The position numbers and the translations under genes are program-made. A stretch of DNA of 61,873 nt from Patescibacteria group bacterium (GTDB lineage: Archaea > Nanobdellota > Nanobdellia > Pacearchaeales > GW2011-AR1), in NCBI GenBank assembly GCA_019428815.1, contig JAHYJW010000004.1:1-61873 (forward strand). Reading direction: 5' to 3'. The notes beneath the pieces were generated by a model that had not been told where the DNA came from, searched no databases, and saw only the letters and a list, made by a program, of their open reading frames with translations. Below are positions 14,283-22,955 of the stretch, piece after piece (position 1 is the first letter of the stretch; the number at the start of each line of letters is the position of its first letter).

Positions 14283-15311
14283 TCAATCAACAATCCCTCC
14301 AACAGTTACATTAAAGACAGTTTCATTATCTGGTAAATCGGGGGAGTCAATCATCTTAGCAACACGACTTCCTGCTTTACCTCTTCTCAAATAAATTCTG
14401 TATGTTGCAGCATGACCTACTATATGGCCCCCAATAGCAGTAGTAGGATCTCCAAAAAGTTGTGCGGGGTTTGCCATTACTTGATTTGTAACATAAACTG
14501 CCAAATTATGAGTTTCAGATAACCTCATAAGTTGATGCATATACCTATTAAGTCTTTGTTGCCTATCTGCTAGTTGGCCTCTTCCAGAAAATTCTGCCCT
14601 AAAATGTGCAGTTAAACTATCAATTATAAGAATTTTTATTGGTTCTCCGTTTTTGATCATTTCAGAAACTTTGTCTAAAAGAAGAATTTGATGATCAGAA
14701 TTAAATGCTCTAGCAACTAGAATATTTTTTAGGACTTTTTCTGGATTTGCTCCAAGATGTTCTGCAATTTGTTTAACCCTTGAGGGTCTAAAAGTACCTT
14801 CAGTGTCAATAAAAACACATTTTCCGCTAACTCCCCCTTTTTCAGGTGGAAGTTGAACATTTACAGCTAAAGTTAATCCTAATTGGGTTTTTCCACTACC
14901 AAAAGCCCCGAAAGCTTCAGTTATTGCCCTTGAAGTAATCCCTCTGCCTCCTAAAAGAGCATTTAAACTTTCACTTCCAGTTGTGATATAATGAATACTC
15001 TCTCTCTTTTTAGCATATTCTGTGCCATCCATAAATCCTAAATCAAGCATCCCTCTTGCAGCTTGAATTGCTTTTCTCGCTACAGCTTCTCCTACTCCTG
15101 CAACATCAGATAAATCAGAGGGGGTCATCACCGCAAGACTCATTAGGTCGTAAATTCCTGCAGCTTCTAGCTTTGCAGAAACAGTGGGCCCAATTCCGGG
15201 AAGGTCTGTAAGTTTAGGTTCTTTATCTTTTCCAGTTTCTTTTTTTAATTCGGGATTAATCTCCTCAGAAACCGCATCTTTAATTTTTGATACTTCTTTT
15301 TTTAAGGTCAT
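14283..15311 (-). CDS. radA: DNA repair and recombination protein RadA
   Basis: RadA is the archaeal RecA/Rad51 recombinase that forms filaments on single-stranded DNA and catalyses strand exchange. The N-terminal HhH domain (LPGIGPTVSAKLEAAGI) precedes the ATPase core with Walker A GAFGSGKTQ and Walker B ILIIDSLTAHFR, then loop regions (LMRLSETHNLAVYVTNQV). The acidic-basic first 30 residues are variable. Length 342 is typical. It lies downstream of an RPA gene and a membrane nuclease on the same strand, a plausible recombination operon. Confidence 0.97.
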   Translation of the reverse strand: MTLKKEVSKIKDAVSEEINPELKKETGKDKEPKLTDLPGIGPTVSAKLEAAGIYDLMSLAVMTPSDLSDVAGVGEAVARKAIQAARGMLDLGFMDGTEYAKKRESIHYITTGSESLNALLGGRGITSRAITEAFGAFGSGKTQLGLTLAVNVQLPPEKGGVSGKCVFIDTEGTFRPSRVKQIAEHLGANPEKVLKNILVARAFNSDHQILLLDKVSEMIKNGEPIKILIIDSLTAHFRAEFSGRGQLADRQQRLNRYMHQLMRLSETHNLAVYVTNQVMANPAQLFGDPTTAIGGHIVGHAATYRIYLRRGKAGSRVAKMIDSPDLPDNETVFNVTVGGIVD

Positions 15312-15400
15312 GATTTTCTAAGCTAAAGTTGATTTATAAAGATTATTTAACTTTGATATAATCTTTAGTTCTTCGTAAAAAGGATTAGTAGCCCCCCTTT

Positions 15401-15832
15401 TCAATCCTCTTCTTTTGTAATTTTTGGAGCTCTATACTCATACCAGCTAACTTTTTTATTGTCAATTGCTTCTTTAAGCTTCTTCTCAGAAGGAGAAAGG
15501 TTGGAATTGCCACTTTTAACCTCTACAAAGACAACTTCTTCAATATTTTTTCCATCCATCCCCTTAAAAACAATTAAATCTATGGGTTTACCCATAAATC
15601 TACATTCTGTAGGGGAAAAAGGAAAATTAGGTAAAAATGGAGCAAGTTGTTCTGAAAATTGGCCTCCAAGAATTGCTCTTGATTTTAATATGGCATCTTT
15701 TCTATGAACAGGAATTTCAGATTCCCAATATTTATCCCTTCTAAAGGCCCCAGCCTTATAACCAAAATAATATGCAAAGATTAGTCCAAATAAAAACAGA
15801 ATAAAAAAAGAGATAATTACTACATCTACCAT
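15401..15832 (-). CDS. Membrane-anchored endonuclease related to archaeal Holliday junction resolvase
   Basis: An N-terminal membrane helix (about residues 4-25) is followed by a PD-(D/E)xK-like nuclease core: CRFMGKPIDLIVFKGMDG supplies the Asp and VVFVEVKSGNSNLSPSEKKL supplies ExK. The pattern matches the COG4741-type family of predicted nucleases related to Hjc. It sits between RPA and RadA, so a DNA processing role is likely. Why it is membrane-tethered is unclear. Confidence 0.8.
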   Translation of the reverse strand: MVDVVIISFFILFLFGLIFAYYFGYKAGAFRRDKYWESEIPVHRKDAILKSRAILGGQFSEQLAPFLPNFPFSPTECRFMGKPIDLIVFKGMDGKNIEEVVFVEVKSGNSNLSPSEKKLKEAIDNKKVSWYEYRAPKITKEED

Positions 15833-15865
15833 ATTATTAATATATGAAACCTCTTTTTATTAAAG

Positions 15866-16819
15866 TTATGAATTGGATTTTTCCAGTTTATTAATAGTTT
15901 CTTCCATATCCACTTCATTAACATCTTCAACGATTATTTCTAAATTATTAAAAAAATTGTTTAATTTTATATTACCCGAAAAAATCATTTCTTTACCTAA
16001 AAGGTCTCCTTTTTGTTTAGAAAGTTTTTCTAAGTCTTCAAAATCAGTAATTCCTAATTTATTAAGAGGTTCTTGAAACAAAACCGCACGAATAGACTCT
16101 GTTCCATCGTCAAGAACTAAGGTTAATATGGCCCTTTTTTCAGGAACAACCTTCCCGTGGGTGTTACAATGAAATATATCCCCTTCCTTTTCAACCTTTT
16201 TTTTGCATTCTGGACAAACATTAAAAAATTTAGGTTCGAATGCCTGAACAACAAAAGCTCTTACACTAACACTTTCTCCTTTTAAAAAATTTACAATCTC
16301 CTTTTCTTTGAATACTTTTTTAGTTACAATGTCCTCAATAGTCTCTTTACTTACATTTATTTCCGAAAAGTTTCCTAAATGAATCTCATTGTCTCTCATA
16401 GACCCATTTTTAATTTCAATAACTGTTCCATCTTTGATGTCCCCTTTTTCTATGAGTGCTACATGATTAGTATCCCAAAGAACTACTCGTACATTAGATG
16501 AATCATCTGCAATCCAAAGGTTAACAACTTTTGATTCGTCGCCCCTTTTAGTTTTAAAAGATCTGACAGGGGAAATATTTAATACCTTTCCCAAAACCTT
16601 TACATTTCTCATTCCGGGAAGTAATTCTCCTAGTTTTAGTATCTCATCTTCAAAAGAAACACCTAATTCAGATGCAATAACCTGGGCAGCCCCCTCTTTG
16701 CTGATAAGACCAGAAAGTTTAGATCTTTTTTCTTTTATCTTTTCTTCAATTTCTTCTTTTTTAATTCCTGAGATATTTGAAATTTTTTCAACAATTCTCT
16801 CATAATTTCCACTTGTCAT
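15866..16819 (-). CDS. Replication protein A (archaeal RPA, OB folds plus zinc finger)
   Basis: RPA coats single-stranded DNA in replication and repair. After an N-terminal helical segment, residues about 70-150 form an OB fold (VKVLGKVLNISPVRSF, then VNLWIADDSSNVRVVLWD). A second OB-like region holds a zinc finger (CPECKKKVEKEGDIFHC) and VLDDGTESIRAVLFQE. The 317-residue length fits single-subunit archaeal RPA41-like proteins. It starts the set RPA, membrane nuclease, RadA, with gaps of 33 and 89 bp. Confidence 0.9.
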   Translation of the reverse strand: MTSGNYERIVEKISNISGIKKEEIEEKIKEKRSKLSGLISKEGAAQVIASELGVSFEDEILKLGELLPGMRNVKVLGKVLNISPVRSFKTKRGDESKVVNLWIADDSSNVRVVLWDTNHVALIEKGDIKDGTVIEIKNGSMRDNEIHLGNFSEINVSKETIEDIVTKKVFKEKEIVNFLKGESVSVRAFVVQAFEPKFFNVCPECKKKVEKEGDIFHCNTHGKVVPEKRAILTLVLDDGTESIRAVLFQEPLNKLGITDFEDLEKLSKQKGDLLGKEMIFSGNIKLNNFFNNLEIIVEDVNEVDMEETINKLEKSNS

Positions 16820-16926
16820 TAAAGAACAAAAGTATTTCCTTTTTTAAGTATTTTGATAATAAAGGGGGGAAATCTTTTAGGGATAATAAAAAATAAGTTT
16901 ATAAATCCCTTTTCTTAACCTAGATA

Positions 16927-17199
16927 ATGGGGATAGTAATAGTAAAAATAAAGATTATGCCTACATCTTTAGAAGCAAATATTGAAGAAATTCAAAAAAA
17001 TGTAGAAGGACTCTTAGAAAAAGAGGGGACAAAAAATAAGCTTTTTGAGATACAACCAATAGCATTCGGATTAAATGCCTTAATCTTGACTTTTGAATGG
17101 CCAGAAGAAAAGGTTTTAGAAGACTTTGAAAATTCTCTTAGAGAAATAGAGAATGTGGGTTCTATAGAAATAATAGATATGAGAAGAGCTTTAGGTTAA
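16927..17199 (+). CDS. ef1b: Elongation factor 1-beta (aEF1-beta)
   Basis: aEF1-beta exchanges GDP for GTP on aEF1A. The 90 residues match the archaeal family throughout: VIVKIKIMPTSLEANIEEIQ, FEIQPIAFGLNALILTF and GSIEIIDMRRALG at the end. It is transcribed divergently from RPA. A HIT-like gene follows after 56 bp. Confidence 0.95.
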   Translation: MGIVIVKIKIMPTSLEANIEEIQKNVEGLLEKEGTKNKLFEIQPIAFGLNALILTFEWPEEKVLEDFENSLREIENVGSIEIIDMRRALG

Positions 17200-17255
17200 A
17201 CTAAAAAACCTGATTTAAAAAGGAATTTCTTAGGTACAGACACCAAAAAATTAAG

Positions 17256-17906
17256 ATGTTAGATAGAAAAGAATCAGAAGCAATAAAAAAAGAATTAATC
17301 AGTCATATTGAAAAAAATTTTCCAGAAGATAAAAAAGATTTTGCAAAAAGTCAGATATTATCTATGGAAGATAAACGACTTGAGGAATTTTTAGAAGAAA
17401 ATGGTATCCGTTTGAATACTGAAAAAAAAGATGATAGGGAGGACTCTTCTTGCATTTTCTGTTTGATTGCTTCAAATAAAATAAGATCCTACCCTCTTAA
17501 AGAAGATGAGAATGCTATTGCAGTACTTGAAATAAATCCCCTATCAAAGGGGCATACAATCATAATTCCAAAAAAGCATATCCCTCTTTCAGAAAAAATT
17601 CCTTCTTCAGTTTCTTCTTTTATAAAAGAGCTTACTGAAAGAATAAAAGATAATCTAAATCCTGAAAGAATAGAGGTTATGTTATCAAACATTGAGGGTC
17701 ATGGAATAATCAATTTAATTCCTGTTTATGGAAAAGAAATAAATAAGGAAAGAAAAAAAGCAGATATAAAAGAATTAGAAGAAGTTAAAGAACTTCTTTC
17801 TAGCTCTCAGAAAGAAAAAGTTATAAAAAAAAGCAAAAAAAAGAAAGTGACTCTTATAAATACAAATAAAGAAAAAAGTATCTGGCTACCAAAGAGAATT
17901 CCTTAA
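17256..17906 (+). CDS. HIT-fold protein with lost histidine triad
   Basis: Residues about 65-165 follow the HIT family: CIFCLIASNKI, INPLSKGHTIIIPKKHI, and a last motif in the catalytic position. That motif reads GHGIINLIPVY where active proteins have HxHxHxxP, so only the first His is kept. Hydrolysis or transfer of nucleoside phosphates is therefore doubtful. An N-terminal helical extension of about 60 residues and a basic C-terminal tail are added. The 3' end overlaps the convergent prepilin peptidase gene by 21 bp. Confidence 0.8.
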   Translation: MLDRKESEAIKKELISHIEKNFPEDKKDFAKSQILSMEDKRLEEFLEENGIRLNTEKKDDREDSSCIFCLIASNKIRSYPLKEDENAIAVLEINPLSKGHTIIIPKKHIPLSEKIPSSVSSFIKELTERIKDNLNPERIEVMLSNIEGHGIINLIPVYGKEINKERKKADIKELEEVKELLSSSQKEKVIKKSKKKKVTLINTNKEKSIWLPKRIP

Positions 17907-18746
17907 AAAACTCCAAAAATTTTCAAATAATCCTAAAAAGATTATAAAAATAAAAATTATAAAGGCTATTAGAAAAACTGGCGAGAAAGCTATTCCTTCT
18001 CTAATTTTTACCCTCTTTTTCTCTTTTTTTATTTTGATTATATCTTCTTTTCTAAGTCCCCCCCAATTTGCTTTGATAAGTCCTCTTTTTAGTTTAACAT
18101 CACGATAAAGCCAGTCTCCTTCTGTTAATTTATTTGTACTAACCGTTTTAACCAAACAAGATTCATCGACTGCCTTGATATAAATATAAAGTTGACATAA
18201 GAATAAGGGGATTAAAAAAAGGATAAAAAGACTTTTTTCAAAAAAACCTAAAAGAATTAAAAAAAAGCTGAACAAAAAAGAAAAATAGACTATTTTTTTA
18301 TTTTTCTTTAATAGATGAAGGAACTCTTTTTTAAAATTATTAAAATTCATAAAACTTAAGAGAATACTAGAAATTAGAGTGTACATTGCACCAATGATAA
18401 AAAAAGAAATTACAAAAAAACCAAAAAATCTCAGATTTTGAAGTAGATTATCTGATATCGGGAGGATTGCTCCTAAAGCAATCATAAGTTTGGCATCTCC
18501 ACCTGCAAAAAACTTACCATAATAAAAAAGATTTCCGATGACAAAGAAGATAGCTAAACCGATTAATCCCTGATAAAATAAAGAGAAGTTATCTGAAAAA
18601 AGACTAAAGAAAAATCTAAATCCTAAAGCAAAGATTATCAAACTAAAGTTTAGCCAATTTGCAATCTCTTTTGTTCTTAAATCTTGGATAGTTGCAAAAA
18701 AAATCCAGATTATTGCTAAAGAAAAAAGGAATATCAAATGTAACAT
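17886..18746 (-). CDS. Archaeal prepilin peptidase (A24 family, PibD/FlaK-type)
   Basis: This membrane aspartyl protease cleaves class III signal peptides of prepilins before assembly. Both catalytic Asp motifs are present: QDLRTKEIANW with D22, and FFAGGDAKLMIALG with D84 of the GxGD motif. Six or so hydrophobic helices cover residues 1-180. A soluble segment and a final helix follow, making 286 residues, longer than the usual 230-250. It is the last gene of the pilus cluster on the minus strand and has many candidate substrates just upstream. Confidence 0.92.
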   Translation of the reverse strand: MLHLIFLFSLAIIWIFFATIQDLRTKEIANWLNFSLIIFALGFRFFFSLFSDNFSLFYQGLIGLAIFFVIGNLFYYGKFFAGGDAKLMIALGAILPISDNLLQNLRFFGFFVISFFIIGAMYTLISSILLSFMNFNNFKKEFLHLLKKNKKIVYFSFLFSFFLILLGFFEKSLFILFLIPLFLCQLYIYIKAVDESCLVKTVSTNKLTEGDWLYRDVKLKRGLIKANWGGLRKEDIIKIKKEKKRVKIREGIAFSPVFLIAFIIFIFIIFLGLFENFWSFLRNSLW

Positions 18747-18875
18747 ATATAATCTTATGAATTTAGATTTATAAAATGCTCGAACAAAAAAGAAAAATCT
18801 TCGTTTTTTTAAATTAAAGAATAAAAAACCAAAAAATTAATGTCCTTTTTTAATTTGACTATTATCACAAATAAA

Positions 18876-18995
18876 CTAATCTTCTTTACTATGACTTATT
18901 GTTCTTTGTCTTCCACCTTTTTTATAGGGATGTTTTTTTCTATCTTTTTTCTTATCTTTTCTTTTGTTCCTTTGTTGGGGGGTAACATAATCCAT
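18876..18995 (-). CDS. Small basic protein (39 residues)
   Basis: ATG at 18995 encodes MDYVTPQQRNKRKDKKKDRK then KHPYKKGG and RTISHSKED, ending at TAG 18876-18878. The Lys/Arg-rich core suggests nucleic-acid binding. A TATA-like TTTATAAAAAG lies about 40 bp upstream. It fills the gap between the pilin gene and the prepilin peptidase. No family is recognised; the clean start, stop and biased composition support a real gene moderately. Confidence 0.5.
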   Translation of the reverse strand: MDYVTPQQRNKRKDKKKDRKKHPYKKGGRQRTISHSKED

Positions 18996-19091
18996 AAACT
19001 CAAGAAATAAATTTACCTTAATATATTTTTCTTTTTATAAAAAGTATAAAAAGAAAAAATTAGTTATCTGTTCAAAAAACCAACCTTAATC

Positions 19092-19439
19092 TTAAGGGCA
19101 AGTTATTCCGGGACAAGAAGCAATACCATAATGAGTATAATCCCCTTGAGAAAGTTCGTAACAAGTTTTTTCTACAAATTTTACTTCATCTCTATTCTCA
19201 TCTAATAAACCTTCAGCCCTTAATATGCGGTTTAAACCACAATAGTCATACTGATTTCCCATAGAACATGCTAATTGACAATTAGAAACAATCTGGTCTA
19301 CGTTATTTTTCTTAATAAAAGGATTTATTCTCTCCCACCCTAAACTAAATCCTAAAATAAGAATAACCAAAATTACTAAACCCATAATAATTAAAATTAT
19401 TGCGTCTGTACTAAGACCTTGACCTCTTTTATTCTCCAT
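19092..19439 (-). CDS. Class III signal pilin-like protein
   Basis: MENKRGQGLSTDAIILIIMG is a canonical archaeal prepilin signal with cleavage expected after KRG, followed by the N-terminal helix. The 115 residues match residues 1-105 of the SLT fusion protein at 12843-14120 in the helix, the INPF segment, and the SNCQLACSMGNQYDYCGL Cys pattern. It therefore looks like the stand-alone form of the same pilin domain. It lies with other pilin-like genes and the prepilin peptidase. Confidence 0.88.
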   Translation of the reverse strand: MENKRGQGLSTDAIILIIMGLVILVILILGFSLGWERINPFIKKNNVDQIVSNCQLACSMGNQYDYCGLNRILRAEGLLDENRDEVKFVEKTCYELSQGDYTHYGIASCPGITCP

Positions 19440-19501
19440 TAATTATTGAGCTCTTCCTTATTTAAAAATGTTTTTATTTAAAGAGATTAAAGATAAAAAG
19501 A

Positions 19502-19858
19502 TTAACCCCCATCTAATTCAAGGAAGAAGATTATATAAGAAGAATCCCTTATATCAGAATAAAAAACATAAGGACCATAAATATCACTTTCTATTAAACT
19601 AAAATACCCCCATTGACTATTTTCATAACCATCTATGATTATGTTCTTTATTTGGGTATTATTAAATCCTAAGTTTTGGTATAAAGAAATTTTCTCTTTT
19701 AAAAGGGTCATTTGTTCGATTCTCGAGACAATCTCAAAATTTCCCTTTGACTTATTAATTGAAATTAAAAAACTTATAAGAGTAAGCATACAAACTGTAA
19801 AAACACCAATAACAAGGATGGTTATAGGAACATTGCCTTTTTTTGATTTTATTATCAT
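19502..19858 (-). CDS. Pilin-like membrane protein
   Basis: The N-terminus MIIKSKKGNVPITILVIGVF has a basic segment, KKG|N and one hydrophobic helix, the layout of a class III prepilin. About 85 residues follow with aromatic strands (QWGYFSLIESDIYGPYVFYS). There is no match to a named family. It sits 16 bp from the next pilin-like gene, and assembly role is inferred from position and signal. Confidence 0.7.
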   Translation of the reverse strand: MIIKSKKGNVPITILVIGVFTVCMLTLISFLISINKSKGNFEIVSRIEQMTLLKEKISLYQNLGFNNTQIKNIIIDGYENSQWGYFSLIESDIYGPYVFYSDIRDSSYIIFFLELDGG

Positions 19859-19874
19859 TTTTTGAGTGTGCTTA

Positions 19875-20390
19875 TTATGAACAAAAAACTCTCACAAAAT
19901 AAACCCCATTAGAGAGGTAAATAGAGTCTCTATCACATTTATTTGAATCGGAATTTGATAAAACACCGAAAAATGCATTTGCTTTAAGACTATTGGGATA
20001 AGCGTTTCTTGAAAAAATTCCTGCCCAAGTATAAGGATAATTCTCCCCTATAAGGGTTTCATTAAAAATTTCTTTAGCTAAAGAGCCGGTAAATTCATTG
20101 AAATTTTTAGAGTCGCTTAATTCCTTAAAAATTTTTTTTCCTTCAGGGTCTTTTGTTAAAGTATATGCATAAAAAGATTTAGAATTAGGGGTATCCATTA
20201 ATCTTACTTTTGACATTACAGAATAATCTAGCTCTTTCCCCATAAAATCTTGAATGTATCCTCCCGCATTAGAGATAAAGATGAATATTAAAAGAATAGA
20301 GATTATTATAACAGTTGCAATAAACCAAGTTAAGGTTTCTCCTGTTTGTCCGTCTCTTTTAATTTTAAAAAATCTTTTCAAATTAAGCAT
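19875..20390 (-). CDS. Pilin-like membrane protein
   Basis: KIKRDGQTGETLTWFIATVI places a short basic leader and G|Q cleavage before a membrane helix with an early Glu, as in prepilins. The 171-residue protein then has a soluble domain with NYPYTWAGIFSRNAYPN and a C-terminal VYFVRVFCS. Its start overlaps the previous gene's end by 8 bp, so the pair is translationally coupled. Family not recognised. Confidence 0.7.
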   Translation of the reverse strand: MLNLKRFFKIKRDGQTGETLTWFIATVIIISILLIFIFISNAGGYIQDFMGKELDYSVMSKVRLMDTPNSKSFYAYTLTKDPEGKKIFKELSDSKNFNEFTGSLAKEIFNETLIGENYPYTWAGIFSRNAYPNSLKANAFFGVLSNSDSNKCDRDSIYLSNGVYFVRVFCS

Positions 20391-20901
20391 TTTTTTCTGT
20401 TTTTTTGATGATAGATAATATCTCTATCTGGTATTTAGTATTATTTTTATCTAAAGCATAAAAACTTCTTTTAGAACAAACCGGAAGATACTCTCCCTCT
20501 AAATCGCAAAAAGTAGTTAATCCTCTATCCCCCTGTTCAAAAGAGTCTATTTTTTCTCCGATAATATCAAAATTAAAGAGGTCTATCTTTAAATAAAATT
20601 GATCATTTTCTTTCCAATTAGAAAAATCTTCTACACTAAAATTTAAAGAACAAATCTTCTCAAAATTCTCTTTGAATTCCTCGCTAAAATGCCCCCCAGA
20701 GTTTATAAGGGAATCATTCAAATATCCTCCATAAGAAAGGCAGTCAGAAATCTTCACTATCAAAAGTTCTACTTCCATATTTCGAACATCGTAGGGTTTA
20801 TTATAAAAAGAAAGGACCATATAGATTATTCCTGCCGCTACTATAAAAATTATAAAAAACCAATAAACAGAAATTAACTTACCCCCATGTTTATACATCA
20901 T
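20383..20901 (-). CDS. Pilin-like membrane protein
   Basis: MMYKHGGKLISVYWFFIIF has a short leader, HGG and one membrane helix (about 10-30), then a soluble domain with DCLSYGGYLNDSLINSGGHF and several Cys (CSLNF, CDLEGEYLPVC). Cys pairing would suit an extracellular fold. It overlaps both neighbours (8 and 11 bp). Annotated as a minor pilin candidate by context only. Confidence 0.65.
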   Translation of the reverse strand: MMYKHGGKLISVYWFFIIFIVAAGIIYMVLSFYNKPYDVRNMEVELLIVKISDCLSYGGYLNDSLINSGGHFSEEFKENFEKICSLNFSVEDFSNWKENDQFYLKIDLFNFDIIGEKIDSFEQGDRGLTTFCDLEGEYLPVCSKRSFYALDKNNTKYQIEILSIIKKTEKNA

Positions 20902-21313
20902 TTTTTTTGTCTATTAAAAAAATATAGCCCTTGTTTAAATTTTCAGATTCTGGAGGAGGAGAAATTCTTCTTACGGATACATCATTAAAAAAAGAATAAC
21001 TATACCCCCCTTTTTCTCTAAGTTTTACAGTTACAATGTTATCCTTAATAGTCACTACTCCTTCATTAAGGTCTACCTTTTCTTTTTCAGCTATTTTTAT
21101 TGCATCTTCCATGTTTAAATAAATCTGCATCCCCGGTTCTGCTGCATCAATCATTAAAGCAATTTTCTTGGAGTAAATTTCTTCTAAATTTGCCCCAGAA
21201 CCAGTTTTAGAAAAAACAAAAACAATTAAAAGAGAAATAAAAACAATGTTTAAAATTATAAAGACGGTATCTTCAATTAAAAGTTCTGCCCCTTTCTTTT
21301 TATTTAAGTTCAT
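20891..21313 (-). CDS. Pilin-like membrane protein
   Basis: MNLNKKKGAELLIEDTVFII has KKKG|A with Glu early in the mature helix, as in type IV pilins. A single helix to about residue 33 and a compact beta-rich domain (GVVTIKDNIVTVKLREKG) complete 140 residues. It is in the same run of overlapping genes. No named family recognised. Confidence 0.68.
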   Translation of the reverse strand: MNLNKKKGAELLIEDTVFIILNIVFISLLIVFVFSKTGSGANLEEIYSKKIALMIDAAEPGMQIYLNMEDAIKIAEKEKVDLNEGVVTIKDNIVTVKLREKGGYSYSFFNDVSVRRISPPPESENLNKGYIFLIDKKNDV

Positions 21314-21360
21314 TTTAAATTTTATAAATGAGGAAATTTAATCCTGAATTTTACCAAAAC

Positions 21361-22128
21361 TTATCCTGATTTTGAGAGAATGTTATCGCACCCTAAAGAC
21401 GAATAACTTTCAGGGGTAGACTCTAAAATAAGGGGTTTAAGGTACATTGAATCTTCCCAAAACCCAACTATAGGATTATTATGAATACCTGTAATTATAG
21501 AATAATCCTTACTAAAATTAAAGGGGATATGTTCCAACTTGGGAAAGAGTCCTAATTCTATGATAATACCTAAATCATTTTCAGAGTATAAATAATCTAA
21601 ATAAGTTTGTGTAGATGTTTTGGGGGTTTCATTTAAATAATCATAAAGATTTCGGTAGTTTATTACAATTCCGGAATTTTGGATTTTTTCGTCAAATTCA
21701 ATAATAGAACAAACAGCACAGCTAGTTTTACTCGTAAAAATCGTTTCCGAAACATACTTTACTTCTCCTTCTCCAAACATCCACCAACAATCAACCATCT
21801 CTTTTGCAATAGCCTCTAAAATTTCTTTTTTAGGATTCTCCCCCCTAAGATTAATCTTGATAGTTGAAGAAGGATTTGTTTTTTGACATTTTCCTCCACC
21901 AGAGATACAAACAGAGGTGGTAGTACAATCTAAAGGGCCAGAAAAACCTCCAGATTGAGAATTTAAAATAACAGAATTATGGCAAACTTCTTTGAATGTT
22001 TTTCCCCCCAAATTTAACCTTAAAATTAAAAATAAAATTATTATAAAACTGACAATAATAACTATTATAGTCACAAGTTGCTTTGTTGTTAATTCTCCTC
22101 TTTTTGATAAAATTTTTTTAATTCTCAT
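21361..22128 (-). CDS. Pilin-like membrane protein, Cys-rich ectodomain
   Basis: ILSKRGELTTKQLVTIIVII shows SKRG|E followed by a hydrophobic helix. The 255-residue protein is the largest pilin-like product here. It has a Cys-rich segment (CTTTSVCISGGGKC) and AKEMVDCWWMFGEGE, a pattern I have seen in archaeal pilus-locus proteins but cannot name. It lies upstream of the smaller pilin-like genes in the cluster. Confidence 0.7.
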   Translation of the reverse strand: MRIKKILSKRGELTTKQLVTIIVIIVSFIIILFLILRLNLGGKTFKEVCHNSVILNSQSGGFSGPLDCTTTSVCISGGGKCQKTNPSSTIKINLRGENPKKEILEAIAKEMVDCWWMFGEGEVKYVSETIFTSKTSCAVCSIIEFDEKIQNSGIVINYRNLYDYLNETPKTSTQTYLDYLYSENDLGIIIELGLFPKLEHIPFNFSKDYSIITGIHNNPIVGFWEDSMYLKPLILESTPESYSSLGCDNILSKSG

Positions 22129-22141
22129 TTGGTCTCTTAAT

Positions 22142-22249
22142 TCAAAAACCCTCCCACCCTAATTTTTTTAAAAGCAGATAAATTCCTGCAAGAGCTAATG
22201 AAAACAAGATAATCCATATTAAATATCTTATCAAAGATTCTATGTCCAT
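22142..22249 (-). CDS. Small single-helix membrane protein (35 residues)
   Basis: ATG at 22249 encodes MDIESLIRYLIWIILFSLAL then AGIYLLLKKLGWEGF, ending at TGA 22142-22144. One membrane helix fills most of it. It fits exactly between two pilin-like genes with short gaps, so it is probably a real small subunit of the system. Confidence 0.55.
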   Translation of the reverse strand: MDIESLIRYLIWIILFSLALAGIYLLLKKLGWEGF

Positions 22250-22260
22250 TTAAGTTTAAT

Positions 22261-22785
22261 TTACCCCCTTTTTTGAATAAGTTTACTTGTTTGATTTATT
22301 AATAATTCTATAGAAGGGGGGGTTATTTCTATTGAATTCTTTATCTTAAATCCATCAACCAGACTTAAACAAATACCATCTGATTCACAGCTGTCATGGG
22401 TTTCTTTTTTACAGATACACAAACATGATTCCCAGCCCATAGTCTCGCAAGTTAAGGGTATAACATTAGTTTGTTCTATAGATTCCCACTTTAACGTCAC
22501 CCAATTAAACAATTTTTTGGAGTAAGATTTAGGCCAAGAATGAATAAACCAATCTGTAGGATTATTAATTATGACTTTATCGTTTCCGTCTTGAATTGCC
22601 CCTAAAAGCTCAAGAAGAGAACCTTCTGCTTGTTGTATTTTAATAGAACTCCTCCTACTTGAATAAAGAGAGAATAATAAATATGCTAGAAATAATATAC
22701 AGATTACAGCTATGATTATTTTAAGAGTCTCTTCTGCGAGTAAAAAACCGTTCTTACTTCTAAGATTATCAATTTTCTTTTTCAT
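22261..22785 (-). CDS. Pilin-like membrane protein
   Basis: LRSKNGFLLAEETLKIIIAV has a basic leader, SKNG and Glu residues at mature positions 5-6, the classic pilin Glu5 arrangement. The 174-residue protein continues with a helix to about 45 and a Cys-rich domain (CETMGWESCLCICKKETHDS). The upstream 53-residue ORF ends 1 bp before this ATG. Confidence 0.7.
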   Translation of the reverse strand: MKKKIDNLRSKNGFLLAEETLKIIIAVICILFLAYLLFSLYSSRRSSIKIQQAEGSLLELLGAIQDGNDKVIINNPTDWFIHSWPKSYSKKLFNWVTLKWESIEQTNVIPLTCETMGWESCLCICKKETHDSCESDGICLSLVDGFKIKNSIEITPPSIELLINQTSKLIQKRG

Positions 22786-22786
22786 T

Positions 22787-22948
22787 TTATTTCAAAATTG
22801 ACAGGATTATATCAATGTTATTATCGCTACTCCTAAAGATTTCCATAAAATGGTCTCTAAAAAAGAAGGAAATTGCTAATACAATAACAACAAATACCAA
22901 AACACCGATGATAATTTTTATAAGATTCTGAATAGTTAGTTCTACCAT
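22787..22948 (-). CDS. Small pilin-like membrane protein (53 residues)
   Basis: ATG at 22948 encodes MVELTIQNLIKIIIGVLVFV and a short tail ending IDIILSILK; stop at 22787-22789. The helix begins at once, with an early Glu. It looks like a mature pilin N-terminus without a leader, or a small membrane subunit. It lies between two class III signal proteins. Confidence 0.6.
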   Translation of the reverse strand: MVELTIQNLIKIIIGVLVFVVIVLAISFFFRDHFMEIFRSSDNNIDIILSILK

Positions 22949-22955
22949 TTTTTAT

